Part shown: in pieces, positions 18,035 through 26,336 of the stretch
Layout of the letters: every line of letters begins with the position of its first letter
Position numbering within the stretch: the stretch's first letter is position 1
IMG/VR virus record: IMGVR_UViG_3300027573_000021
Span: 37,341 to 101,340 of that record
Length of the DNA stretch: 64,000 bases
Reading direction: 5' to 3' (one strand)
Source of the DNA: a virus
Program-made: the position numbers and the translations under genes
Notes under the pieces: generated by a model
Seen by the model: the letters and a program-made list of their open reading frames with translations, nothing else
What the model was told of the DNA's origin: nothing
Database searches by the model: none

Positions 18035-19174
18035 TTAGATATTTACAGTGTACTCAAAAAATTGATCCATGAACACTACTCCATTGGTTTCAGCAAACCT
18101 GTTCTCCAAAGAGAATTCATGTCTCCTCCACAGGTTGTATCTTGCCATAGCCTGATTCCATCCCATGAGCTTCTTACCATCACCACTGACTCCCTGTGTC
18201 ATCATGTCATCAGTCATGACAAATACCATAGGAGTTCCCGGATACTTGGTGGACTCACACAGAAAAGCAAAACTTGCCATCCTGTAGCCCTCAATGTCCT
18301 TACCAATGAGATTGGAGATAGTGGCAAGGTTCTTCCATATTCCATAATTATAGAAGCTACCCTGAATATCATATCTTCTTGCCCTGAGAGCTAAGATGAA
18401 TGACAGGATATCCCCTCCATGAGTTTTGAAATCAAATGGATATACCTTTCTTGCATTATGATCTATCCTCATCATGTCAGGTAGTATCTTACAGGCTACT
18501 CCTTCATAGTCAAAAAATAATGGCATCTGGTAAACAATATCTACTCCTGCCTCTTCAAGGAAAAACCTGGAGGTGTGAGGATGGTTCCTGAGACTCCCTG
18601 CTGTTCTTGTGACTACATCCCCTTCTTCCTCTGACAATATTATCTTGCCATAATTCTCTACTAACTCTTCAAAATAATCTGAACCTCCATTCTTAGCCAC
18701 TGTCAACCACCTGTTATCCTCTTCCCAGATAGGGGCTGCTCTCTTCATGTAATAACCTATCTCCACTTTTCCATCCCTCATGATCTCCACTGTATTACAG
18801 GCTTCATAGATCAAATCCCTGTACTGGTCAAAGCCATCCATCTTATTTACCTCCCCATCTTTTCTTATCAATGCCCATTCAAATACTTTCCTTGTAATAC
18901 TCAACACTGCTCCACTTGGAGTAGTAGCTGAACTGGAGAAGTGATAGCAATGCTGGAATTCATCATCTCCATGTGATAACATGAAATCAACTGCCTTACC
19001 TATCTTGAAATACTCCTTCTCTGTGTACCACTCCTCCTCTCTTAGTGCTTCTTCTTTCTTACGGAGAAAGGCTTGAATTCCTTCCTGTGCAATGATCTTT
19101 AACCCTGATTGATTCATTCTTGGGTCAGCATGATAGCTGGCCACCTGAGCTTCTGTGTGTCTGAATGTTGACAT
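18035..19174 (-). CDS. PD-(D/E)XK nuclease (RecB/RecE-like exonuclease)
   Basis: The core of the 379-residue protein reads ILPDMMRID followed by YPFDFKTHGG, giving the D...DxK triad of the PD-(D/E)XK fold. The following RRYDIQGSFY helix carries the Q-containing motif typical of RecB/Cas4/lambda-exonuclease-like proteins. A related nuclease is standard in crAss-like phages. It probably resects DNA ends in recombination-linked replication. The overlap with the RusA-like gene upstream supports joint action on recombination intermediates. Confidence 0.8.
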   Translation of the reverse strand: MSTFRHTEAQVASYHADPRMNQSGLKIIAQEGIQAFLRKKEEALREEEWYTEKEYFKIGKAVDFMLSHGDDEFQHCYHFSSSATTPSGAVLSITRKVFEWALIRKDGEVNKMDGFDQYRDLIYEACNTVEIMRDGKVEIGYYMKRAAPIWEEDNRWLTVAKNGGSDYFEELVENYGKIILSEEEGDVVTRTAGSLRNHPHTSRFFLEEAGVDIVYQMPLFFDYEGVACKILPDMMRIDHNARKVYPFDFKTHGGDILSFILALRARRYDIQGSFYNYGIWKNLATISNLIGKDIEGYRMASFAFLCESTKYPGTPMVFVMTDDMMTQGVSGDGKKLMGWNQAMARYNLWRRHEFSLENRFAETNGVVFMDQFFEYTVNI

Positions 19175-19574
19175 AATGAATTGGTTTTGTCTTTAAAATT
19201 TTGATTTTGACTCCGGGAAAGTGCTTATCCAGCACATAGTCTCCGTAATAGGGTTTGAGATTGTCAGCATCATCATCTTGTAACCATCCATGTTCTACCA
19301 TTGTATCAGTGACAATTTGTGAGGCATTAGTATAATCAAATCTTCTCCTGCTATCCCTGTAGAAAGTGAACTCAATATAATAAGGAGCAGGTAAACCATA
19401 CAACTGAGATATGAATCTCAACCTTTGATCTACCCACTCCTGTTTTGTAACCCTGATCCACCTTGCTGCTACTTTGGAATAGACAAGGAATTTGCCAGTC
19501 CACACCTTGCTGTTCTTACTGGAAGGTGTATTACTGCTTATCCAAAACTCATCTTCTCCTAGTATTAGCTCCAT
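19125..19574 (-). CDS. RusA-like Holliday junction resolvase
   Basis: I prefer the start at 19574 (MELILGEDEF), giving 149 residues with a 26-base overlap with the upstream gene. The segment RRRFDYTNASQIVTDTMVE followed by GWLQDDD is the RusA signature, whose clustered Asp residues bind Mg2+. RusA-type enzymes cut four-way junctions; here it would resolve branched phage DNA before packaging. The C terminus overlaps the start of the exonuclease gene. Confidence 0.8.
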   Translation of the reverse strand: MELILGEDEFWISSNTPSSKNSKVWTGKFLVYSKVAARWIRVTKQEWVDQRLRFISQLYGLPAPYYIEFTFYRDSRRRFDYTNASQIVTDTMVEHGWLQDDDADNLKPYYGDYVLDKHFPGVKIKILKTKPIHYVNIQTHRSSGGQLSC

Positions 19575-20307
19575 AGATTTCTTTTTTAAAGTGTTCACTT
19601 AAAATACTGTTCATCTTATTGGCATAATCCAGTGATTGCTGAATAGTCAGGAACTTGGGTGGCTTGAAGGACTTATCATTGAAGAGAACTGACATGATAT
19701 TATTGGTATAGACCATATCAATCTTATCAGCTATCTTCTCAATGAAGAGCTTGTTCACATTCCTGTACACCTTGAAATGCTCTGCATCATTAATGAAATC
19801 ATTATTAATAACAAGAGCAAACTTACTCAGGTCTCTCTCCTTTGGAGCAATGTCAAACAGGTACTTATGCTTCACAGCCATCATCATCATGGGCACTGTG
19901 GGATTACTCCTGAAGATGATTGTGCCTTTATTAGCTACATAATCAGAACCAGCACTGCTATGCCTGTACCTGCACCAATAATGCTCCCTTGGCCTCATAT
20001 CAAGGCGCAGGGCTTCACAGAATTCATTGTACTTGTGACTCTGAAGCTGTGAACCCGGCACATGAAACTTATAGATCAGGACTTTGTGATCCCCCCTCCT
20101 CACTAACTCACCCTCTGAGAGAGAATGAATTGGAATATACTCATTGTCTGAAGACAGGGAGGTACAAATCCTGTTAGTCCCACCAGATTGCTCAGTGCTT
20201 ACTACCTGATCTGATGTAGGAATCCTCATCTCTGTGAACACTATGACAGGCTCTATGACTGCTGTGGGAGTTGCTTGTGTTGCTGTAATTGGTTGTACTG
20301 TGTCCAT
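19549..20307 (-). CDS. Unknown protein adjoining the ubiquitin-like cassette
   Basis: The 252-residue protein follows the ThiF/E1-like gene after 11 bases, so it probably belongs to the same transcript. Residues 1-45 are Thr/Pro-rich and disordered. The middle contains HYWCRYRHSS and an IIFRSNPTVPMMMMAV strand-rich stretch, and the end is basic. I recognise no domain. It could be a target, adaptor or fifth component of the cassette; position is the only evidence. Confidence 0.6.
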   Translation of the reverse strand: MDTVQPITATQATPTAVIEPVIVFTEMRIPTSDQVVSTEQSGGTNRICTSLSSDNEYIPIHSLSEGELVRRGDHKVLIYKFHVPGSQLQSHKYNEFCEALRLDMRPREHYWCRYRHSSAGSDYVANKGTIIFRSNPTVPMMMMAVKHKYLFDIAPKERDLSKFALVINNDFINDAEHFKVYRNVNKLFIEKIADKIDMVYTNNIMSVLFNDKSFKPPKFLTIQQSLDYANKMNSILSEHFKKEIYGANTRRR

Positions 20308-20318
20308 AGTGTTTCATT

Positions 20319-21026
20319 TTAGCTGACAATTAATAAATCCATTGGAGTAAAATATGTCCACTCAAAAGGAACTGTCCTCTCACTTGTATTATTTGCTACA
20401 TTGGTCATGTGATTGGTGAGAAATCCTATGATATGAGAGGCAATCATGGCTGCTGAATGAGAGGTTTGCTTTGCAGTACATGGCTCATCTATCAACTCTG
20501 AATCATCAAAGAGCAGCCCTTTATATGCATCCTGCTTACCCTTACTCTTTCTTCCTCCGGGGACACAATAAATCCACATCTGTTCAGCATTAAGTCTTCC
20601 ATCAATGAACAGGGCTGTGGCATCATTGCTGTATATCTTCATCCAGTTCTCAAACATGGCCTTTCTTGCCTTCATGTTATCAAAGGCAGAAATACAGATG
20701 GCATTAGTAGGACTATCCTCATCCATCATCTCACAATAATTCATGAGAGTAATACTTGCAAACTCTTCTACTACTTCATAGAGGGCATCTGTCTTATGCT
20801 TCTTTACCTGCCTTCTCTTATATAACTGCCCTCCCAGGTTATGCTCTTCTATCTCATCTGCATCATAAACCATTAGCTTGAATCCAGCCCTTGCTGCTAA
20901 CAGGGCTGTCCATGAACCTATGCCTCCTGCTCCTCCTATAAGCACATAGGTTGTACTTGCAAGGTTATACCAAGGCAAATCCTTGAACCTGCTGTGTTGA
21001 GGTGGTACATTAACTATCTGTTCCAT
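20319..21026 (-). CDS. ThiF/E1-like ubiquitin-activating enzyme
   Basis: The 235-residue protein has the E1 Rossmann ATP-binding motif GGAGGIGS (31-38), then DADEIEEHNL (55-64) with the usual Asp and Asn, Gln67, basic residues 75-78, and ISAFDN (113-117) with Asp116 for MgATP. Cys183 in EPCTAKQTSHS sits where MoeB/ThiF/E1 proteins carry the catalytic cysteine before a long helix. It is short, with only the adenylation domain. It would adenylate and perhaps thioester-link the C-terminal Gly of a ubiquitin-like protein. It sits two bases after the JAMM gene. Confidence 0.88.
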   Translation of the reverse strand: MEQIVNVPPQHSRFKDLPWYNLASTTYVLIGGAGGIGSWTALLAARAGFKLMVYDADEIEEHNLGGQLYKRRQVKKHKTDALYEVVEEFASITLMNYCEMMDEDSPTNAICISAFDNMKARKAMFENWMKIYSNDATALFIDGRLNAEQMWIYCVPGGRKSKGKQDAYKGLLFDDSELIDEPCTAKQTSHSAAMIASHIIGFLTNHMTNVANNTSERTVPFEWTYFTPMDLLIVS

Positions 21027-21028
21027 AA

Positions 21029-22309
21029 TTAAGATATTAATTCTTTGTTTTGTAATGTGTATTCAAATCTGTTTCCTAATAGTGTGAGCTTGTGAATTAA
21101 GTCTGTAATGAATGGATAGTTTCTTTCATCCACTTCTTCATAGAGCCTTATCACCTCTCCTAATGTATCCAAGAACATTTCATCTCCATGATACTTTGGT
21201 AACTTAGCAAAGAAGTTGGCATGATAGACTCCATAGTTGCTGACAATGACATCTACCACAGCATCATTGTTGATATTGGCATAATCCAGATCACCCAATG
21301 CTTCTTCAATAGTATCCTGTTCCACTTCATTGCCCAGTCTTATTAAACATGCAGCAAATTCTTCTTCAATAGTTGGGATATCTGAGAGGTCTTTTGTCTC
21401 ATCCACATCCATCTTCTCCTCCACAGGCTTCTTGCCCCATTTATCCATGATAAACTGGTTATCCAAATAGTTTTCCTTGGATGATTTTTTTGAGGGATCG
21501 TAATCTGGAAATGGATCTTTTTTTTTCCCATCCCAATACTTTGCTGGCTTACCTGTTGGAGGATATTGTGCTGGCAGTGGATAACCACCAGTACCAGTGC
21601 TGATACCAGCAGGATGATTCTTTTTCCACTGTTCTGCTGCTTTCTCAGCCTTGTGAGTACTGGCTTCCATGACCAGCTTCATTCTTGTATCAAACTCCTC
21701 TGCTACAGTTACAGTATGCACACTGGTGAACACCTCACAATCATAGACCAGCATCTTAACTTCAGGATGCTCAGACTTCACCCTTATCACATAGTCCTTG
21801 CCATTCTCATCCTTACAGGTATAGTTCTCAGCCTGAATACCAGTGAAGGCTATCTTAGCCTTGATGTCCATGAAATTATTGACAATGACTGACAGATAAT
21901 AATTGTGCAGGGGGCAGTTATCATTCAGCTCCTCCCAATCTGTACCAGAGAAGAACACCTGCATGGTATTATGAGAATGGATATGACCAATCTTATAGTC
22001 AATGGTCTCCATGTGGTTCATCCTGTACTCCACTATAGTCTCATCCCAATCAAATGCAGTAGCTCCTCCAGTCCCCTTATCCATGAGATAGAGGTCTTTG
22101 ACTATGATCTTTATCTTTTCTGTCTTTTGGATACTACCCTCTACTGCATAGAATAATACCCCACTCCACTCCTCCTTTGGCATGTTCTTGCATAAATACT
22201 TTATCTTGTCCATGACATCATCAGGTATATGCAAGGGAATTGAGTTTGTCAATTCCAACTTGTCTAGTTTTAATGATGTTGGCTTTGGCTTCCAGTTCTG
22301 TTCTGACAT
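21029..22309 (-). CDS. JAMM/MPN+ metalloprotease-domain protein (deubiquitinase-like)
   Basis: Residues 25-170 form an MPN domain. Glu48 lies in KEEWSGVLFY, and H111-x-H113-x7-S121-x2-D124 matches the JAMM zinc motif H-x-H-x7-S-x2-D exactly. Catalysis is therefore likely. Residues 225-305 are Pro/Lys-rich and probably disordered; residues 310-426 form an acidic helical domain. JAMM proteins process ubiquitin-like precursors or remove the modifier. The gene starts 89 bases inside the E2-like gene and ends two bases before the E1-like gene. It resembles PRTRC protein A-type JAB proteins in context. Confidence 0.88.
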   Translation of the reverse strand: MSEQNWKPKPTSLKLDKLELTNSIPLHIPDDVMDKIKYLCKNMPKEEWSGVLFYAVEGSIQKTEKIKIIVKDLYLMDKGTGGATAFDWDETIVEYRMNHMETIDYKIGHIHSHNTMQVFFSGTDWEELNDNCPLHNYYLSVIVNNFMDIKAKIAFTGIQAENYTCKDENGKDYVIRVKSEHPEVKMLVYDCEVFTSVHTVTVAEEFDTRMKLVMEASTHKAEKAAEQWKKNHPAGISTGTGGYPLPAQYPPTGKPAKYWDGKKKDPFPDYDPSKKSSKENYLDNQFIMDKWGKKPVEEKMDVDETKDLSDIPTIEEEFAACLIRLGNEVEQDTIEEALGDLDYANINNDAVVDVIVSNYGVYHANFFAKLPKYHGDEMFLDTLGEVIRLYEEVDERNYPFITDLIHKLTLLGNRFEYTLQNKELIS

Positions 22310-23399
22310 AATCTTTTATTGATTGGTTAATAAATTGTTTCCTTACAATGCTTTCATCCTCCTGTTCTGGTAGGGGGATTACTTTGAAGACTATCCTTTC
22401 TCCCCTGAATGGCATCCATGTAGTAGTGGGAGCTAATAATTGTGGAGATACTCTTGCCTTCTTGTACCATGAGCCATCTGTGTCCCTGAAAAAATAAATG
22501 CTTGGGTCAGTTTCTTCCAGCACCCTTAACATATCATCAAATTTCTCATCATTGACAATGGAATACACTCCTCTTGACAGCTTCCAGTTGATATCTATGT
22601 CCCTGCCTCTGGCAATATGCTCTCCTATTATCCTGTTGAAATAAGACCTTAACAAAGCAGGACTGGTGATAGCATCATATCTGGTATCCTTCAGGGCTAT
22701 CTCTTCCAGCCTCTTATAAGGAGTGCCTTCAATGCTCTCCCATTCAGCAAAGGTCTTGAACTGCATCAGCATCAGCCTGAACATATTGGCATCATATCCT
22801 GTATTGAGTACCATCCTGTTGATATCAATATCCTGTCCTGAACCTGTGCAGAAATTACCATAATCACATTGATCATCAGGGCCAAGGAAAGAATAACTAC
22901 CCAAGTGACTATGCCTGTAGCCTGATACAGCTTCAGCAGTGGTGACAGTGGCTCTTGAACCTTGGATAGTATCAAAGGTCAGCCTTGCAGGATGAACCAT
23001 TAAATCCACTGGCATCCTGATGAATAAATCCCTGATGATGTGCTTGTAGTTCTTTGAATTAGTTATGGGGATTAACGGGAAACGAACTACAATATACATC
23101 TTATGGATTTCAAATTTCTTAAATAGAAAAAAGTCCCTTGCATGATTGCTGCCATAGCTATTGGTGTGATGCCTGAAAGTGGGCTGTAATTCAAAGTGAA
23201 TATCTCCATTGCCGGGATACAGCTCTTCCAGTATAGCCCATGCCTCCTTGTAAAACCTTATCTGGAAGGGCTTCAACCTGAATTTGAGTATCATGTCATC
23301 AATCTTGGCAGGGTTAGCCTTCAGGGAAAATAACTTGGACATTGCCACTGCCCTCCTTATGACATAGGCTCTGTACTCTGATGAATCTTGTGGTATCAT
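22221..23399 (-). CDS. E2-like (Prok-E2/PRTRC-B-type) conjugating protein candidate
   Basis: The 392-residue protein has a central block with HPARLTFD (136-143), SGYRHSHLGS (159-168) and GNFCTGSG (181-188). Conserved His residues followed by an FCxG-type Cys (Cys184) fit the active-site layout of divergent prokaryotic E2-like proteins found with ThiF and JAB genes. The order ubiquitin-like, this gene, JAB, ThiF is what supports the call. The N terminus is helical and the C terminus charged. It overlaps the JAMM gene by 89 bases. Confidence is limited because the fold is inferred from motifs and context. Confidence 0.55.
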   Translation of the reverse strand: MIPQDSSEYRAYVIRRAVAMSKLFSLKANPAKIDDMILKFRLKPFQIRFYKEAWAILEELYPGNGDIHFELQPTFRHHTNSYGSNHARDFFLFKKFEIHKMYIVVRFPLIPITNSKNYKHIIRDLFIRMPVDLMVHPARLTFDTIQGSRATVTTAEAVSGYRHSHLGSYSFLGPDDQCDYGNFCTGSGQDIDINRMVLNTGYDANMFRLMLMQFKTFAEWESIEGTPYKRLEEIALKDTRYDAITSPALLRSYFNRIIGEHIARGRDIDINWKLSRGVYSIVNDEKFDDMLRVLEETDPSIYFFRDTDGSWYKKARVSPQLLAPTTTWMPFRGERIVFKVIPLPEQEDESIVRKQFINQSIKDYVRTELEAKANIIKTRQVGIDKLNSLAYT

Positions 23400-23426
23400 G
23401 GCTTAACAAATTAAAATTTTAAAAAT

Positions 23427-23461
23427 AGGAGCTACCATATCATTACTAATAGGTAGCCCCT
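23427..23461 (-). terminator. Intrinsic terminator between ubiquitin-like and E2-like genes
   Basis: AGGAGCTACC (23427-23436) pairs with GGTAGCCCCT (23452-23461) with one mismatch. On the minus strand it is followed by a T-rich run. It may reduce transcription of the E2/JAMM/E1 genes relative to the ubiquitin-like gene upstream. Confidence 0.6.
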
Positions 23462-23491
23462 GTCATTATCCGAAAATCCCAGGTCATAGTC

Positions 23492-24286
23492 CTACATCAT
23501 ACCAGCAAACAGGTCTTTAGCTTCTTTAGCTAACCTGTCTTTCTCCTCTCTTTCAGCCTTGTCCCTGTCCTCCTTCTCCTGTTTCAGCCTCTTTGTCTCA
23601 GCTACTTCAGCATCCACTCTTGCTTTAGCTGATGCTTCTTCAGGAGATGGCCCTTTGATAGTTGCTACTACTTCCTCCTGACCATGCTTCAAGCCTAACA
23701 GCAACTCCACCATCAAATCAATCTTCTCATCTGTGGTCAAACCCTGTAACAGAGCCAAGGTCTCTACCTTATCTCCATTCTTTACAGATTTGCCCACTGA
23801 TTTTACCACATCACTGATGGCTTCAGCTTTGCTGACACTGGCCTTTGCTTTTGTTCCCGGAGAATACTTCTCCAATAATGCTTCAAGGTCAGCAGAGGAC
23901 ACCCTTGTGTAATTCTGACCATTGACAGTAAAGAAGTCCCTTGCCCTTTCTCCATCCTTTTCAATCAGGGTTTTGATCCTTTCATAAATCTCCCCCCTAC
24001 TGAGTCCTCCTGACTTACTCTTCACTGGCATCATGAATAAAAAGAAGTTTTCCCTTGGCACCACAGCATCCTTATGCTCAAAGCTGTGCCTGTTGGTACT
24101 CTCCACACATTTCATGTGGTCAGTGTCAAATCCCTTCTGATCAAGGATTTTCTTCAGTTCACTCCAAGTTGAACCTGAAAAGGAGATTTCTGTCTTTTCC
24201 CCTCTGGTACTAACAGTAGTGATGATCCTGCTGTTAGAAGAACCTGCTGTCTGTGTGGCTGTGCCACCTGATTGTTGTTCACTCAT
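23492..24286 (-). CDS. Ubiquitin-like beta-grasp domain fused to a helical tail
   Basis: After a disordered Ser/Gly/Thr-rich start, residues 20-88 have the beta-grasp order: two strands (IITTVSTR, TEISFSG), a helix (WSELKKILDQKG), strands, and a last strand FFLFMMPV. This is followed by KSKSGG with Gly93-Gly94. Residues 95-160 are a helical region; residues 230-260 are a charged coiled coil. The arrangement resembles PRTRC protein C-type ubiquitin-like proteins but is much longer (264 residues). If the JAMM protein cut after the Gly-Gly pair it would yield a modifier with a GG end. That processing is inference. Confidence 0.6.
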   Translation of the reverse strand: MSEQQSGGTATQTAGSSNSRIITTVSTRGEKTEISFSGSTWSELKKILDQKGFDTDHMKCVESTNRHSFEHKDAVVPRENFFLFMMPVKSKSGGLSRGEIYERIKTLIEKDGERARDFFTVNGQNYTRVSSADLEALLEKYSPGTKAKASVSKAEAISDVVKSVGKSVKNGDKVETLALLQGLTTDEKIDLMVELLLGLKHGQEEVVATIKGPSPEEASAKARVDAEVAETKRLKQEKEDRDKAEREEKDRLAKEAKDLFAGMM

Positions 24287-24300
24287 TTTTGTTTGGATTT

Positions 24301-25041
24301 TTACCAGTTAATAATTGTGTTACCTTTAATTTTCAATAAACTATTACATAATTTAAAATGATTGCATCCTGAAAACTTATACTTGCTGTCAGGATATGCT
24401 TCTGCTGCTGGATGATTCCCTTCAAGGATAAAATTAAGTTCATGAGCTGTACTGGTGACAGTAGATGTATCTGTACCAATATTAACCTTGTTGGGAATAT
24501 AGTCTTTAAATGCCTTGGCCTTTGATCCCCATAACACCCACACAGGTTTTACCTGAAGCCCTATTATCTTTATTACCTCTCTGGTAAACCACTGCCAGAT
24601 ACCCATGTGAGAACCACTGTCCCTGAAGGCTACTGTCAATGCTGCATTCAATAAGAATACTCCCTGTGCCTCCCAATGAAGAAGAGACTGCCAGCTCTCC
24701 TGAAATTTTGTATCAGGATATGACCTGCTTACTTCTCCCTTAATGATCTGTAGTGAAGGAGTGATCTTATATCCACCCTTAACAGCAAAGGCCAGCCCTG
24801 TAGCTTCTCCATTGATATAGGGGTCTTGTCCCAGTATGACTACTTTGATCTCCTGCATTGGCATTCTGAAGACCTTGAATACATCCTCGCTATTAGGACA
24901 GAATGGAGTTCTTGGAATAATATCCCTGTTCATGATCTCCATCTTCTTGTCTTCAAATAAGGGTTGCAGATATTCATGCCATGATTCATGGATGATGGAA
25001 GGCAGTTCTGCCTTTTTTGACTCTGGGTTTTGGTTGCTCAT
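24301..25041 (-). CDS. ung: Uracil-DNA glycosylase (UNG family)
   Basis: Residues 71-75 (GQDPY) are the water-activating motif of family 1 uracil-DNA glycosylases, with a following GLAFAV strand and VFLLNAALTV. The minor-groove loop, usually HPSPLS, reads NHPAAEAY near residue 212; the His-Pro is kept but the rest differs. UNG excises uracil from DNA and is a common gene of crAss-like replication modules. Length (246) is normal. The N-terminal coding overlaps the next small upstream gene by 56 bases. Confidence 0.85.
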   Translation of the reverse strand: MSNQNPESKKAELPSIIHESWHEYLQPLFEDKKMEIMNRDIIPRTPFCPNSEDVFKVFRMPMQEIKVVILGQDPYINGEATGLAFAVKGGYKITPSLQIIKGEVSRSYPDTKFQESWQSLLHWEAQGVFLLNAALTVAFRDSGSHMGIWQWFTREVIKIIGLQVKPVWVLWGSKAKAFKDYIPNKVNIGTDTSTVTSTAHELNFILEGNHPAAEAYPDSKYKFSGCNHFKLCNSLLKIKGNTIINW

Positions 25042-25216
25042 CTTCAGATTGTTTTATCAAGTAATAAAATAGCTCCTTTGCAGATGGAGCATACTTTCCA
25101 ATCTTTCTTTGTTCTTCTACAAATCTTTCATACACTGGCATCAATGTGTTAATAGGATATAATGGTTTCTTCGCAAATAAATCTTCATTTCCCATTTCCA
25201 CTTTCATAAATTCCAA
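24986..25216 (-). CDS. Small unknown protein between primase and UNG
   Basis: The ORF gives up to 76 residues; Met4 or Met8 could also start it. It overlaps both neighbours (32 and 56 bases). The sequence is helical with a Lys/Arg-rich C terminus. It may be a small replication accessory protein, on position only. Confidence 0.5.
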   Translation of the reverse strand: MEFMKVEMGNEDLFAKKPLYPINTLMPVYERFVEEQRKIGKYAPSAKELFYYLIKQSEDEQPKPRVKKGRTAFHHP

Positions 25217-26228
25217 TTTGTTTTAATACGGTGAATAAATCTTGTTTACCTTCCTTGTTAATGAATTCCCCTGGGTCTTTCCATGTTAATTTTCTTGAAA
25301 TAAATACTGGTAAATGAACCATCCTACAGCACCCTTGTCTGATAGAATTAAAAATATCACATAGCTTCATGGCTGCTATTATCCCATCCACATCATTGTC
25401 ATAGAAGATGGTGATGAGCTTAAATCTCTGTGTGAGGTTCACTAATATCTCCCTCTCTGGCACACAGCCTTCACTCTGAAACCATATCACATTCAATCCC
25501 CACTCCAAATTCCTTAAGACCCTATGATCCTTGTAGCTCTTCTGGATGATCAACTCCTCACCACTGGGAGGCAGGTTATCAAAGTTGCCAATATTATTCT
25601 CATCACAATTAGTAATGAACCTGTACTTGATACTGTAGGGCTGATAGAACTTCTTCCTGTCAACAAAATCAAATACATAACAATACTGGTATATGTTAAT
25701 CTGCTTGAGCTTTCCATCCTTTAAAACAGTAAACCTCCTGACAGCATAGGAATTATCTGAAAGGAGGTGTTCAGGCTTGATAAGGAACTGTGACCAGTGA
25801 ATAATGTCAGCTCTTGAAAATGGCTTTGATTCATACTCCATTGGCATAAAGGACTTCTCCATCCTATCATACTTTACTATTCCCTCTTCACTATAGTCAC
25901 TTTTACAAATGGACAAATTAAATTCCTTGCATAGTAGTCTTATTGCCCCATGCATGGTGACATTGAACTTATCCATGACCATCCTGAATGCACTTCTGTG
26001 AGTTTTATTGGGGTGGAGGAACTTCTCTCCAAAGTCTACAAATACTATAGTCCCATCAGGTCTCTGTTCAAACCTGCAATCTGGCCTCTTATCTTCTCTG
26101 AATGGAGATAGGTATCTATCATTGAAATCAAACTGCTTCTTTAGCACAAATTCAAATATCTGCTGCTGTGTTATCTTCTGTAGTATCTGATCAGGGGTTA
26201 ATTCAATAAGACCTTCATAGCCATACAT
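25185..26228 (-). CDS. DnaG-like DNA primase (TOPRIM)
   Basis: The 347-residue protein opens with a segment equivalent to the DnaG N-terminal region (LSPFREDKRPDCRFE and later FVDFGEK), but without the Cys/His residues of the zinc-binding domain. The TOPRIM Glu is probably within EELIIQKSYKD, and TIFYDNDVDG near residue 280 is the acidic TOPRIM motif. It makes RNA primers for the phage polymerase. The position next to the DnaB-like helicase and polymerase matches a crAss-like replication module. Confidence 0.8.
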   Translation of the reverse strand: MYGYEGLIELTPDQILQKITQQQIFEFVLKKQFDFNDRYLSPFREDKRPDCRFEQRPDGTIVFVDFGEKFLHPNKTHRSAFRMVMDKFNVTMHGAIRLLCKEFNLSICKSDYSEEGIVKYDRMEKSFMPMEYESKPFSRADIIHWSQFLIKPEHLLSDNSYAVRRFTVLKDGKLKQINIYQYCYVFDFVDRKKFYQPYSIKYRFITNCDENNIGNFDNLPPSGEELIIQKSYKDHRVLRNLEWGLNVIWFQSEGCVPEREILVNLTQRFKLITIFYDNDVDGIIAAMKLCDIFNSIRQGCCRMVHLPVFISRKLTWKDPGEFINKEGKQDLFTVLKQIGIYESGNGK

Positions 26229-26248
26229 AGTTTAGAGATTTAAAAGAA

Positions 26249-26328
26249 CAATAGGTGAGTCCTTTCTTGAGTTTCTCAACCAAGAGCCACGTAGCTTCTC
26301 TTTGTTAGCTACCCTCCCTCACCTATTG
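26249..26328 (-). terminator. Three-way-junction terminator-like element
   Basis: CAATAGGTGAG (26249-26259) pairs perfectly with CTCACCTATTG (26318-26328). Inside are two further hairpins, TTGAG/CTCAA and GTAGC/GCTAC. A TTCTTTT run follows on the minus strand. It separates the candidate SSB gene from the primase gene. Confidence 0.6.
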
Positions 26329-26336
26329 AACTAATT

